Source: CBDCFT01 sp965216365
Lineage (GTDB): Bacteria > Pseudomonadota > Gammaproteobacteria > Arenicellales > CBDCFT01
NCBI GenBank assembly: GCA_965216365.1
Contig: CBDCFT010000003.1
Span: 305,017-369,016, forward strand
Length of the DNA stretch: 64,000 nt
Direction: 5' to 3'
Shown: positions 27,073 through 35,168 of the stretch, in pieces
Layout: each line of letters begins with the position of its first letter
Numbering within the stretch: the stretch's first letter is position 1
The notes under the pieces: generated by a model
Database searches by the model: none
Told to the model about the DNA's origin: nothing
What the model saw: only the letters and a program-made list of their open reading frames with translations
Made by a program: the position numbers and the translations under genes

Positions 27073-29037
27073 ATGAATAAAACCAATCAACCGCAGTGGG
27101 TGCCTTCCGCGCAGCGAGTGGAAAACTCAAATATTGCGGCGTTTATGCGTCAGGCAGGTGAGCGCTGGGGCAGGGAGTTCGTTGACTACAGCGATCTGCA
27201 CTTATGGTCGGTTTCGCAACCAGAACAGTTTTGGGCGTCGGTGTGGTCGTTCTGTGGTGTGATCGCGTCCGAGCGCGGCGATATCGTTGTCGAAAACATC
27301 GAAAAAATGCCGGGTGCGAGCTGGTTTCCCCAGGCGAGGTTGAACTTTTCAGAAAATTTGCTGCGACGCAGAGATAAAAAGGATGCGTTGGTGTTTCGTG
27401 GTGAAGACAAAGTCGTTGCCCGCGTAACTTACAAAGAGTTGTACGACCAGGTGTCACAATTGTCCCAGGCGTTGCGTGAACTCGACATTCGCAAGGGTGA
27501 TTGCGTCGCGGCGTTTGTGCCGAACATGCCGGAAACGATGATGTGCGCGCTGGCAGTCGCTTCCATCGGCGCGATCTGGTCATCCTGTTCACCGGATTTT
27601 GGTGTGCAAGGCGTGGTCGATCGTTTCGGGCAGGTCGAGCCGAAGTTACTGATTACTGCCGACGGATATTTTTACAACGGCAAGACTCACGACTCGCTCG
27701 GTAAGGTGAGTCAGATTGTCGATGCTTTGCCGAGTGTGAAAAACATTCTGGTGATTCCTTATACGCAGTCGTCACCATCGCTAAAGCAATTACCTAACAC
27801 TCGATCGCTGGGTGACGCGATGAGTGCTTACTCGCCGCAGGAAATTGAATTCGAACAACTGCCGTTTGATCATCCGCTGTATATTTTGTATTCCTCTGGA
27901 ACGACCGGTGTGCCAAAGTGCATCGTGCACAGCGCCGGAGGTGCCCTGCTAAAACATTTGCAGGAGCAACGCATTCATTGTGATTTAAAACCGAACGATA
28001 AATTATTTTATTTTACGACCTGTGGCTGGATGATGTGGAACTGGCTGATCACCGGCCTGGCCTCGGAAGCGACCTTGCTGCTCTATGACGGTTCACCGTT
28101 TTATCCCGATGGCAATGTCTTGTTTGACTATGCCGATGCACAAGGTATCACCATCTTCGGAACCTCGGCAAAGTATATCGACGCACTGAACAAAGCCGGT
28201 CTGGAGCCAAAAGGCACACATAAGCTGGATTCCTTGCAGACCATTCTTTCCACCGGCTCGCCGTTGGCTCCCGAAGGCTTTGACTACGTTTACCAGAATA
28301 TGAAAAGCGACCTATGCCTTTCATCGATGTCCGGTGGCACGGATATTTGCGGTTGTTTTATCGGTGGTAACCCGGCCGCGCCGGTTTGGCGTGGTGAGAT
28401 TCAATGTGCCCACCTGGGCATGAAAATTGATGTGCTGGATGATGATGGTAACGAACTGCCTGTGGGTGAGAAGGGTGATCTCGTGTGCAGTGTTCCTTTT
28501 CCATCCATGCCGGTAGGTTTTTGGAACGATGAGAATGATCATAAATATCACGCCGCATATTTTGAACGTTTCCCCAACGTGTGGTGTCATGGCGACTATA
28601 TCGAACACACGGAACACGGCGGGTATATTATTCACGGGCGTTCAGATGCAACCTTGAATCCGGGTGGTGTACGCATCGGTACCGCGGAAATTTATCGGCA
28701 AGCGGAGAAAATCGATGAAGTAGTCGAGAGTCTGGTCATCGGTCAGCAGTGGGATGGCGATACGCGAGTCGTGTTGTTTGTCCGCCTGCGTGATGGTGTC
28801 GAGTTAGACGAACAGTTGAGGGATAGAATCAAACAACAGATCCGTACCAACACGACGCCACGACATGTGCCTGCTAAAGTAGTTCAGGTTACCGATATTC
28901 CTCGCACCAAAAGCGGCAAAATTGTCGAGCTGGCGGTGCGCAACGTCGTGCATGGGGAGCCGGTCAAGAACAAGGAGGCATTAGCTAACCCCGAGGCGCT
29001 TGATTTATTCGTCAATCGTGCCGAGTTGCAGGATTGA
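27073..29037 (+). CDS. Acetoacetyl-CoA synthetase (acetoacetate-CoA ligase)
   Basis: 654 aa, the family length. It makes acetoacetyl-CoA from acetoacetate, ATP and CoA through an adenylate. Seen: the N-terminal WVPSAQRVENSNIAAFM typical of the family, the AMP-binding signature YILYSSGTTGVPKCIVHS (near 282), the motif SGGTDICGCFIGG, and the C-terminal lysine region PRTKSGKIVELAVR. The ATG at 27073 is preferred over a TTG at 27025 because the homologous N-terminus begins there. It could feed acetoacetate released by amino acid or butyrate breakdown into C4 metabolism. Confidence 0.95.
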   Translation: MNKTNQPQWVPSAQRVENSNIAAFMRQAGERWGREFVDYSDLHLWSVSQPEQFWASVWSFCGVIASERGDIVVENIEKMPGASWFPQARLNFSENLLRRRDKKDALVFRGEDKVVARVTYKELYDQVSQLSQALRELDIRKGDCVAAFVPNMPETMMCALAVASIGAIWSSCSPDFGVQGVVDRFGQVEPKLLITADGYFYNGKTHDSLGKVSQIVDALPSVKNILVIPYTQSSPSLKQLPNTRSLGDAMSAYSPQEIEFEQLPFDHPLYILYSSGTTGVPKCIVHSAGGALLKHLQEQRIHCDLKPNDKLFYFTTCGWMMWNWLITGLASEATLLLYDGSPFYPDGNVLFDYADAQGITIFGTSAKYIDALNKAGLEPKGTHKLDSLQTILSTGSPLAPEGFDYVYQNMKSDLCLSSMSGGTDICGCFIGGNPAAPVWRGEIQCAHLGMKIDVLDDDGNELPVGEKGDLVCSVPFPSMPVGFWNDENDHKYHAAYFERFPNVWCHGDYIEHTEHGGYIIHGRSDATLNPGGVRIGTAEIYRQAEKIDEVVESLVIGQQWDGDTRVVLFVRLRDGVELDEQLRDRIKQQIRTNTTPRHVPAKVVQVTDIPRTKSGKIVELAVRNVVHGEPVKNKEALANPEALDLFVNRAELQD

Positions 29038-29050
29038 TTTCAAGTTGACG

Positions 29051-30382
29051 TTATGTAAGTTCCATTGGATAGTGAGTCAATAGTTCCGGCCCCGAGTCGC
29101 GTACGACGACTTGTTGCTCCAGTTTGACACCTTCGCCACCATCGCGTCGACCGACAAAGGCTTCGACGCAAATGACGAAACCTGCGTGAATGACATCATC
29201 GAATCCTACGCTTCCCCATTTTTCCCTTGTAAAAATGGAGGGATATTCGTCGCACAACCCGGCGCCATGGGCCATAACGGTGTAGCCGTTGTATTCATCG
29301 ACCGATGGGTACCAGAGTTTTTCGGTAATTTCTTTCAGGCTGGCACCCGATTTGTACAAACCGATGTTACGTTCAATGGTCTCCTTGGCGAGGGCGAATA
29401 AATCTGCCTGTGCGGGTGCCGGACGACCGTCACCGCATAACCAGGTGCGTGACATATCGACACACATACCATAGGGGCCAATGAGGTCCGTATCAAAGGC
29501 CATTAACTCGCCAGACTCGACGACTTTGCGACTGGCCTCCTGATACCACGGATTAGTGCGAATGCCGGAAGCCAACAAGCGTGTTTCTATCCATTCACCG
29601 AAGCGCTTGAAATTCGATTCCTGCAGGCGCGCCCATAACGCGACTTCCGTTACGCCGGGTTCGAAGATCGCACGCATGTCGTCAATGTTACTCTCGCAGG
29701 CATGCACCGCGCAGCGCAGGGCCTGGATCTCATCTTCGTTCTTTACCAATCTTGCGTTTTCCATTAACACCTGACCGCTGACCAGATCGACGTCTTGTTT
29801 TTCAAGTGCTCTGATACCGTCCAGCGATAACATGTCGATAGCAAGACGTCGGCCACCATGACTGTGCTCATTGAGTAAGGTTACAATCTCGTCGGCCCAT
29901 CGTTTGCAAACCTCGTCTAGTCGGTTGCCGGTATAGAAGGGATGCAACGACGTTGCTGGTCTTATTTCATCAACGACTTCCGAGTGCGCGGACAGAAACT
30001 CGGCATCGGAAAATTCAAAAACTATGACCGGCCCGTCGGTTGCAACAAACGCATAACGCACCGCGTTATGCATGGTCCATATCGACATATTGGTCGTGTC
30101 CGTTGCATAACGAATGTTGAGTGGATCGTGTAACAATATCCCATCGCAATTCGCTGCACGCAGTTGTTCACGTACCCGTTCCAAACGATAACGGCGTATA
30201 GCGGGCAGATCAGGTAACGCAAGACCCGCGGATTCCCACTCGGCTAACAATTCCGGGCCAGGTCCAAGCACATGCATATTTCTGTCCGTGTGTTCCACCA
30301 TCCACGGGGGCGCAGCTTGACCGCCCCGAATCTTTGGAAAATGACGCGCGGTCGAAATAATTGGAGTGGCTTTGTCGTTCAT
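29051..30382 (-). CDS. dddP: DddP-like M24-family protein (candidate DMSP lyase)
   Basis: 443 aa from the ATG at 30382 (an upstream start would add 20 unmatched residues); DddP proteins are about 446 aa. It is in the M24 creatinase/aminopeptidase fold. From memory, DddP of marine bacteria shares GLALPDL, HDPLNIRYATDTTNM, ALRCAVHACE and GEWIETRLLASGIRTNPW. The six metal-ligand positions are all conserved: D297, D299, D309, H372, E407, E422, within two residues of the published DddP numbering. DddP cleaves dimethylsulfoniopropionate to DMS and acrylate. A non-lyase relative with another substrate remains possible. It is convergent with acetoacetyl-CoA synthetase, 13 bp apart. Confidence 0.75.
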   Translation of the reverse strand: MNDKATPIISTARHFPKIRGGQAAPPWMVEHTDRNMHVLGPGPELLAEWESAGLALPDLPAIRRYRLERVREQLRAANCDGILLHDPLNIRYATDTTNMSIWTMHNAVRYAFVATDGPVIVFEFSDAEFLSAHSEVVDEIRPATSLHPFYTGNRLDEVCKRWADEIVTLLNEHSHGGRRLAIDMLSLDGIRALEKQDVDLVSGQVLMENARLVKNEDEIQALRCAVHACESNIDDMRAIFEPGVTEVALWARLQESNFKRFGEWIETRLLASGIRTNPWYQEASRKVVESGELMAFDTDLIGPYGMCVDMSRTWLCGDGRPAPAQADLFALAKETIERNIGLYKSGASLKEITEKLWYPSVDEYNGYTVMAHGAGLCDEYPSIFTREKWGSVGFDDVIHAGFVICVEAFVGRRDGGEGVKLEQQVVVRDSGPELLTHYPMELT

Positions 30383-30610
30383 TATCTTTTTGTCAGTCGA
30401 AGTGGTTGGTATTGTATCAAGAGCGACTTGGCTTAGACGCATACGAAATCGAACAGTGGGTTAAGGATAGTGATTCCTTGTTCTAAAGCGGTCGTTAGCA
30501 GGCAATCGTAGGATCGAGTGGCGACCGCCAGGGATGGTGGAAGTGCTGGCACTACTGGCACGGCAGAAGTATGTGACAGTCTCGCGAACAATGCAACGTT
30601 AGAAATATTC

Positions 30611-30630
30611 GCCAGCAAGCTGGCTCCTAC
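30611..30630. repeat. REP-like palindromic repeat
   Basis: gccagcaagctggctcctac is a copy of the widespread gammaproteobacterial and pseudomonad REP core (GCGAGCAAGCTCGCTCCTAC). The two arms gccagc and gctggc pair around aa. It lies in the 410-bp gap 30383-30792, which otherwise holds no credible gene. A similar copy lies at 37646. Confidence 0.7.
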
Positions 30631-30792
30631 AAAAAACACGACATCTTTGCACGGTGGCGGCAAGACAAAACTCTCTCATCGTTATCGCTCGCCACATACC
30701 CTGGATTAGCGCAGCGTAATCCGGGTCAAATACTGGTGCGCCGGAGGCACTGCAAATTTTTATTCGAGTATTTGTGTTGATCGGTTGTTTTA

Positions 30793-32196
30793 TCACGGCA
30801 GCACTTTCCCCGGATTCATGATGTTGTTGGGGTCGAGGGATTGTTTAATGGAATGCATCATGGCGAGTTCGACTTTGTCTTTGTAACGCCGCATATCGTT
30901 AAGTCGCATGATGCCGACGCCGTGTTCGGCGCTGAACGATCCGCCTAAATCAATGACAACGCTGTTGACGATGTTATTGATTTCAGCTTGCAGAGATAAA
31001 TACTTTTCTGCATCCATATCTCTGGGTTGGGATAAATTGAGATGAATATTGCCATCGCCGGCGTGGCCGAAGGCGCAAACGCGAATGCCGGGTAATCGCT
31101 CCAGCACTTTGTCTGTTGCTTGATGAATAAAACTGGGAACATCTGCAATTTGTACTGAGACATCATGCTTCAGACTGGCGCCCTCAAATTTTTGTCCTTC
31201 GATTATGGCCTCACGCAGAAACCAGAATGCCTGGGCCTGTGCCTCGTTCTCATTGATGGCGGCATCCTGGATTAAATTGTCTTGCAAGCTTTGATGCAGC
31301 ACCTGTTCCAGGGCTTCGCGTAATCCGGCATCACGACGGGTACTGGAAAATTCTAGTAAGACATACCATTTATAAGATTCGCCGAACGGGTCACGGCTGT
31401 CGCCAATGTGTTCGAATGCAAAGTCCAGACAGGTTCGTGCGATGAGTTCAAAGCTGCTTATTTGATCACCACTCGATTCCCGGCAACGTGACAGTAACTC
31501 AGGGCATCTTTCAAGTTCATTGAAACCGACGAAAGCGGTGTGAGATTCGACCGGGTAGGGAAACAGTTTTAATACCGCCGCCGTAATGATACCCAGTGTG
31601 CCTTCAGAGCCAACTAACAAATTTTTGAGATCGTAACCGGTATTATTTTTGCGCAATGCGTTGAGTCCGTTCCATATGGAGCCGTCAGGCAACACGGATT
31701 CGAGACCCAGAGTCAAATCGCGGGCGTTGCCATAGCGTAGCACGTTCAGACCGCCAGCGTTGGTCGCCAGATTGCCGCCGATCTGACAACTGCCTTCGGC
31801 GCTTAAGCTCAACGGAAAGTACCGGGACTGTTCTTTCGCCGCTTGCTGAACGTTTGCCAGTATGCACCCGGCTTCAACGGTGATGGTATAGTTTTCAGAA
31901 TCAACGAATCGAATGTTGTTCATTCGATCAAGGCTCAAAATAATTTGACCGCGCGTCGCCACCGCACCGCCACAAAGTCCGGTGTTACCGCTTTGCGGAA
32001 CGATACTGATGTTTTCTCGCTGGCAAATGTGGACAACCTTCGCAACCTGGTCGGTTGTGTTTGGCCGCACAACGGCCAATGCATTGCTTTCATAACGCCC
32101 ACGACGTTCTTCAAGATAAGGCTGCATACTTTGCGGGTCGGTAAGGACGCGCTCATCGCCTGTGACAGTACCGATGGTCTTTAGAAATGCACTCAT
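30793..32196 (-). CDS. FAD-linked D-2-hydroxyacid dehydrogenase (GlcD / D-2-hydroxyglutarate dehydrogenase type)
   Basis: 467 aa. The N-terminal FAD_binding_4 domain (IVPQSGNTGLCGGAV near 65, SAEGSCQIGGNLATNAGG near 132) is followed by the FAD-oxidase C domain, with metal and substrate motifs GHAGDGNIHLN and SAEHGVG near the end (final DPNNIMNPGKVLP). It oxidises a D-2-hydroxyacid such as 2-hydroxyglutarate or D-lactate, passing electrons to the respiratory chain or an electron-transfer flavoprotein. It follows the esterase gene by one base on the same strand, so the pair is an operon. Confidence 0.9.
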   Translation of the reverse strand: MSAFLKTIGTVTGDERVLTDPQSMQPYLEERRGRYESNALAVVRPNTTDQVAKVVHICQRENISIVPQSGNTGLCGGAVATRGQIILSLDRMNNIRFVDSENYTITVEAGCILANVQQAAKEQSRYFPLSLSAEGSCQIGGNLATNAGGLNVLRYGNARDLTLGLESVLPDGSIWNGLNALRKNNTGYDLKNLLVGSEGTLGIITAAVLKLFPYPVESHTAFVGFNELERCPELLSRCRESSGDQISSFELIARTCLDFAFEHIGDSRDPFGESYKWYVLLEFSSTRRDAGLREALEQVLHQSLQDNLIQDAAINENEAQAQAFWFLREAIIEGQKFEGASLKHDVSVQIADVPSFIHQATDKVLERLPGIRVCAFGHAGDGNIHLNLSQPRDMDAEKYLSLQAEINNIVNSVVIDLGGSFSAEHGVGIMRLNDMRRYKDKVELAMMHSIKQSLDPNNIMNPGKVLP

Positions 32197-32197
32197 G

Positions 32198-33130
32198 TCA
32201 GGCGACGAGACGATGCGTGGCGTTACAAATCGCAGTCATGGCATCGGCGGCTTTCCCGGACATGCGGCGTGCGCGTAAAAAGCCGTGAATCAACCCTTCG
32301 CCTTCGACATACTCACAACTCACGTCTGCTTGTTCAAGTCTTTGTGTATAGACTCTCGCATCGTCACGTAACACGTCGTACTCGGCGGAGATTACGAAAG
32401 CCGGGGGAAGTCCTCTGAAATCGCCGGCAGCAAGCGGCATGGTGTAAGCGTCGTTGTAGGGCGGAGGTTTGCCAAAATATTGCAGATAATAATAAAGCAT
32501 GTCATCTTTTGTGCCCAACGGTGAGTTCGCCAGTTCCTTGTGTGAAGGCAATGTAACGTCAGGTGCCAGCGCAGGATAAATCAAAATCTGTGCGCAAATG
32601 TCCGGGCCATTTTCATCTCTTGAACGTAAGCAACAGGCAGCGGTTAAATTTCCGCCCGCACTGTCACCGCCAACGGCTAATCGTTCCGTGTCGAGTCCCA
32701 GTTTGGCGCCATTAGTTTTCAAATAACAAATCGCATCATAGGCATCGTCGAACGCCGCGGGATAACGGTGTTCCGGCGCGAGCCGGTAGTCGACCGATAC
32801 TGCATTAACATCAGCACGACTTGCGATCTCCGCGACAATGCTGTCGTGACTGTTTAGATCGCCTAGAATCCAGCCACCGCCGTGCAGGTAAACCAGCGTG
32901 GGTAAATCGTTGTTCGATTGATTGCGGTAGACGCGGATTGGAATTTGTCGATCGCTAAGCGAGATATAACAGTCTTCGCTTTCGATGCCGTCAGTATAAG
33001 GAAAGTCAAATGACGATGCGAGCGAATTGTAACGCTCGCGTTGCAGCTCGATTGTCAGCGCCAGCCCATTGTCCGGAAACAGTTCTTCATTGATGCGGAT
33101 AAATTCTGTAATTTCAGCGTCCAGACTCAT
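32198..33130 (-). CDS. Alpha/beta hydrolase of the hormone-sensitive lipase family
   Basis: 310 aa. The oxyanion motif HGGGW is at 83-87, nucleophile GDSAGG at 155-160 (S157), and the Asp/His pair is D252 and H282 (EYDVL, LIHGFL). These esterases hydrolyse short acyl esters in the cytosol. It is upstream of the D-2-hydroxyacid dehydrogenase with a one-base gap. A role releasing a hydroxyacid for that dehydrogenase is inferred from context only. Confidence 0.9.
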   Translation of the reverse strand: MSLDAEITEFIRINEELFPDNGLALTIELQRERYNSLASSFDFPYTDGIESEDCYISLSDRQIPIRVYRNQSNNDLPTLVYLHGGGWILGDLNSHDSIVAEIASRADVNAVSVDYRLAPEHRYPAAFDDAYDAICYLKTNGAKLGLDTERLAVGGDSAGGNLTAACCLRSRDENGPDICAQILIYPALAPDVTLPSHKELANSPLGTKDDMLYYYLQYFGKPPPYNDAYTMPLAAGDFRGLPPAFVISAEYDVLRDDARVYTQRLEQADVSCEYVEGEGLIHGFLRARRMSGKAADAMTAICNATHRLVA

Positions 33131-33273
33131 AGTGCCGGGTGTTCAGCTGTCTTTCCCATCGTTATAGCTTAAACCAAACATACAGGGTTCTGCCAAATAA
33201 ATAATGCTTTTAAACAGCGTGCAACAGTATAATTATTCGATCATGTTAAGAGTTAAGCCAAAGAACTGACCCT

Positions 33274-34116
33274 ATGCCCAACAACCTAAGCAGCATTGAG
33301 GTGCGACCATTGTCAGGAGTTCTGGGTGCGGAAGTGTTTGGCATCGATTTGGCAGAGGAAATTGATAAGGATGTATTTGCCGCTGTAAAGCAGGCGTATT
33401 ACGATAACGGCGTAATCTTTTTTCGTGAGCAAAATCTAACGCCACAGCAACATATTGGATTCGCCGAACGCTGGGGTGAGATAAACGTCAATCGGTTTTT
33501 CAATAGAGTGGAAGGCTTTCCCATGATTGCGGAAGTACGCAAAGAGCCTGAGCAGACGCAGAACATCGGCAGTATCTGGCACACCGATCATTCTTATGAC
33601 ACCGCGCCTGCAATGGGGTCGATCTTGTATGCCCACGAGGTTCCAGTCACTGGTGGCGACACGTTATTCGCCAGCATGTACCGCGCCTACGAAACCTTGT
33701 CTGAAGGGATGCAGGCAATGTTATTAAAGCTCAAAGCAGTACATTCCAGTCGTCACGTATTCGGACAAGGCTATCGGAACGATCTGAAAGATCGAATGGG
33801 TAATCAGGAACTGGCTACCCAGGATGCGGTGCATCCCGTAGTAATCAGTCATCCGGATACCGGTCGTAAAGCGCTGTACGTTAATCCGACATTTACCACG
33901 CACTTCGACGGTTGGACGCAGGAAGAATCAAAACCATTGCTGGATTATCTCTACTCTCACGCTGCCCAACCCGAGCACACCTGCCGCTTTCGTTGGTGCA
34001 AAGGTTCGATCGCGTTTTGGGACAATCGCGCGACCTGGCATAAAGCGATCAACGACTATCCCGGTCAACGTCGTTTAATGCACCGCATTACTATTGAAGG
34101 TGTGCCTATTTCCTAG
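33274..34116 (+). CDS. TauD/TfdA-family Fe(II)/2-oxoglutarate dioxygenase
   Basis: 280 aa, the normal length. Iron ligands H103 and D105 (IWHTDHSYD) and distal H256 (WDNRATWHKA) are in place; an Arg near 267-271 is the probable 2-oxoglutarate binder. It hydroxylates and often thereby cleaves sulfonates, aryloxy-acids or other small acids. The substrate is not fixed by the sequence. It is divergent from the esterase gene and 27 bp upstream of the membrane protein at 34144. Confidence 0.9.
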   Translation: MPNNLSSIEVRPLSGVLGAEVFGIDLAEEIDKDVFAAVKQAYYDNGVIFFREQNLTPQQHIGFAERWGEINVNRFFNRVEGFPMIAEVRKEPEQTQNIGSIWHTDHSYDTAPAMGSILYAHEVPVTGGDTLFASMYRAYETLSEGMQAMLLKLKAVHSSRHVFGQGYRNDLKDRMGNQELATQDAVHPVVISHPDTGRKALYVNPTFTTHFDGWTQEESKPLLDYLYSHAAQPEHTCRFRWCKGSIAFWDNRATWHKAINDYPGQRRLMHRITIEGVPIS

Positions 34117-34143
34117 CGTTTTTTGCAGCGGGCAATAGTCAAT

Positions 34144-35118
34144 ATGAAAATTGTATTGGCACAGGAAACGATACGCCGATTGTTGGCGTGGTCGGCCATT
34201 GTTGCCGCATTGTGGGGTTATGGGATCATGTACTTACTGGTCGAGTGGTTTAATGAAAGACCAGTAGACCCCGGTTGGGGCGCGTTACTTGCGATTGGAC
34301 TGTGTCTGTGGGGCTTTTACGCTTTGTCGCTTCCCAAACACCATGTTCGATTCGATAAGTTGCGACAAAGCGCTATTGTTCGGAGTCCCGGGCAGGCGGA
34401 TCGCGTTATTGCATTTGACGAACTGGGTCCGCTTGAGGTTTTTCAGAATTGGTCGGGTGCGCAGGGCAAAGAGAAAACGTCCTACGTCGTTCGTAGCGCG
34501 TCTCATCCGAACATTGTTTTCGCAACACGTGTTGTTGAGCGCAGGGCGGTTAAGAAGGGGCAACGTATTGCGCAAAAGCTTGGTTTGACGCTGAACTCAA
34601 GAACGGTAATTTGCGATGAAAACGATTTAGAAAAAGATATTGAGTTTGAAAGCGAAACAACAATTACACCTTCAAAAAAGGCAGGTTACATAACGGGGTT
34701 TGTGATCCTTGTTCTCGGTAGCGCAATTACGTATTTTGCTTCATCCCCCGAAATCACCTGCCAAAAAGAAGCCACAGTTGACTGCTGGTTTCGTGTAAAG
34801 ACTTTCTGGAACATTCCTTTGTGGAAGCGTTCCATGGTTAACGTGCAAAACGCTTACGTTTCGTTTGAGATGGAGCAATTTATGGTGGTGACGGATACGT
34901 CACAGTATTTCCTAGCGCGGTTGCCCGAGGAAGGCTTTCAGGACGGAGTGGATGAGTTAAAAGTCTTCCTGAACCAAGGCGGCAGCGATTTTTCTTATAC
35001 CGAAAAATTAAGCATCGGCGGGAGTGTTGCCGGTTGGATAATAGTTTTTATCGGCTTGGCGCAAATCCTGACGTGCCCTTTTATGAACACCAAGTCGTTT
35101 ACAGTGTGCGATCAGTAG
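34144..35118 (+). CDS. Hypothetical membrane protein
   Basis: 324 aa from ATG 34144 (a TTG at 34123 is less likely). Two helices lie near residues 12-55, a soluble region at 60-185, a helix near 187-205, a second soluble region with FFLARLPEEGF-like beta segments, and a final helix near 295-312. I recognise no family; the soluble parts resemble bacterial PH-like sheet proteins only loosely. It follows the TauD gene in the same direction and may be co-transcribed. Confidence 0.6.
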   Translation: MKIVLAQETIRRLLAWSAIVAALWGYGIMYLLVEWFNERPVDPGWGALLAIGLCLWGFYALSLPKHHVRFDKLRQSAIVRSPGQADRVIAFDELGPLEVFQNWSGAQGKEKTSYVVRSASHPNIVFATRVVERRAVKKGQRIAQKLGLTLNSRTVICDENDLEKDIEFESETTITPSKKAGYITGFVILVLGSAITYFASSPEITCQKEATVDCWFRVKTFWNIPLWKRSMVNVQNAYVSFEMEQFMVVTDTSQYFLARLPEEGFQDGVDELKVFLNQGGSDFSYTEKLSIGGSVAGWIIVFIGLAQILTCPFMNTKSFTVCDQ

Positions 35119-35168
35119 CGAGTGGTCGAATTCCTGCGCAATGCCTGAGCGCAGGAGCTAATATTTTC

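Noticed and set aside
30433..30663. 76-aa minus-strand reading frame containing VGASLLANI
   Set aside because: That peptide is the translation of the REP-like repeat at 30611, a common false gene.
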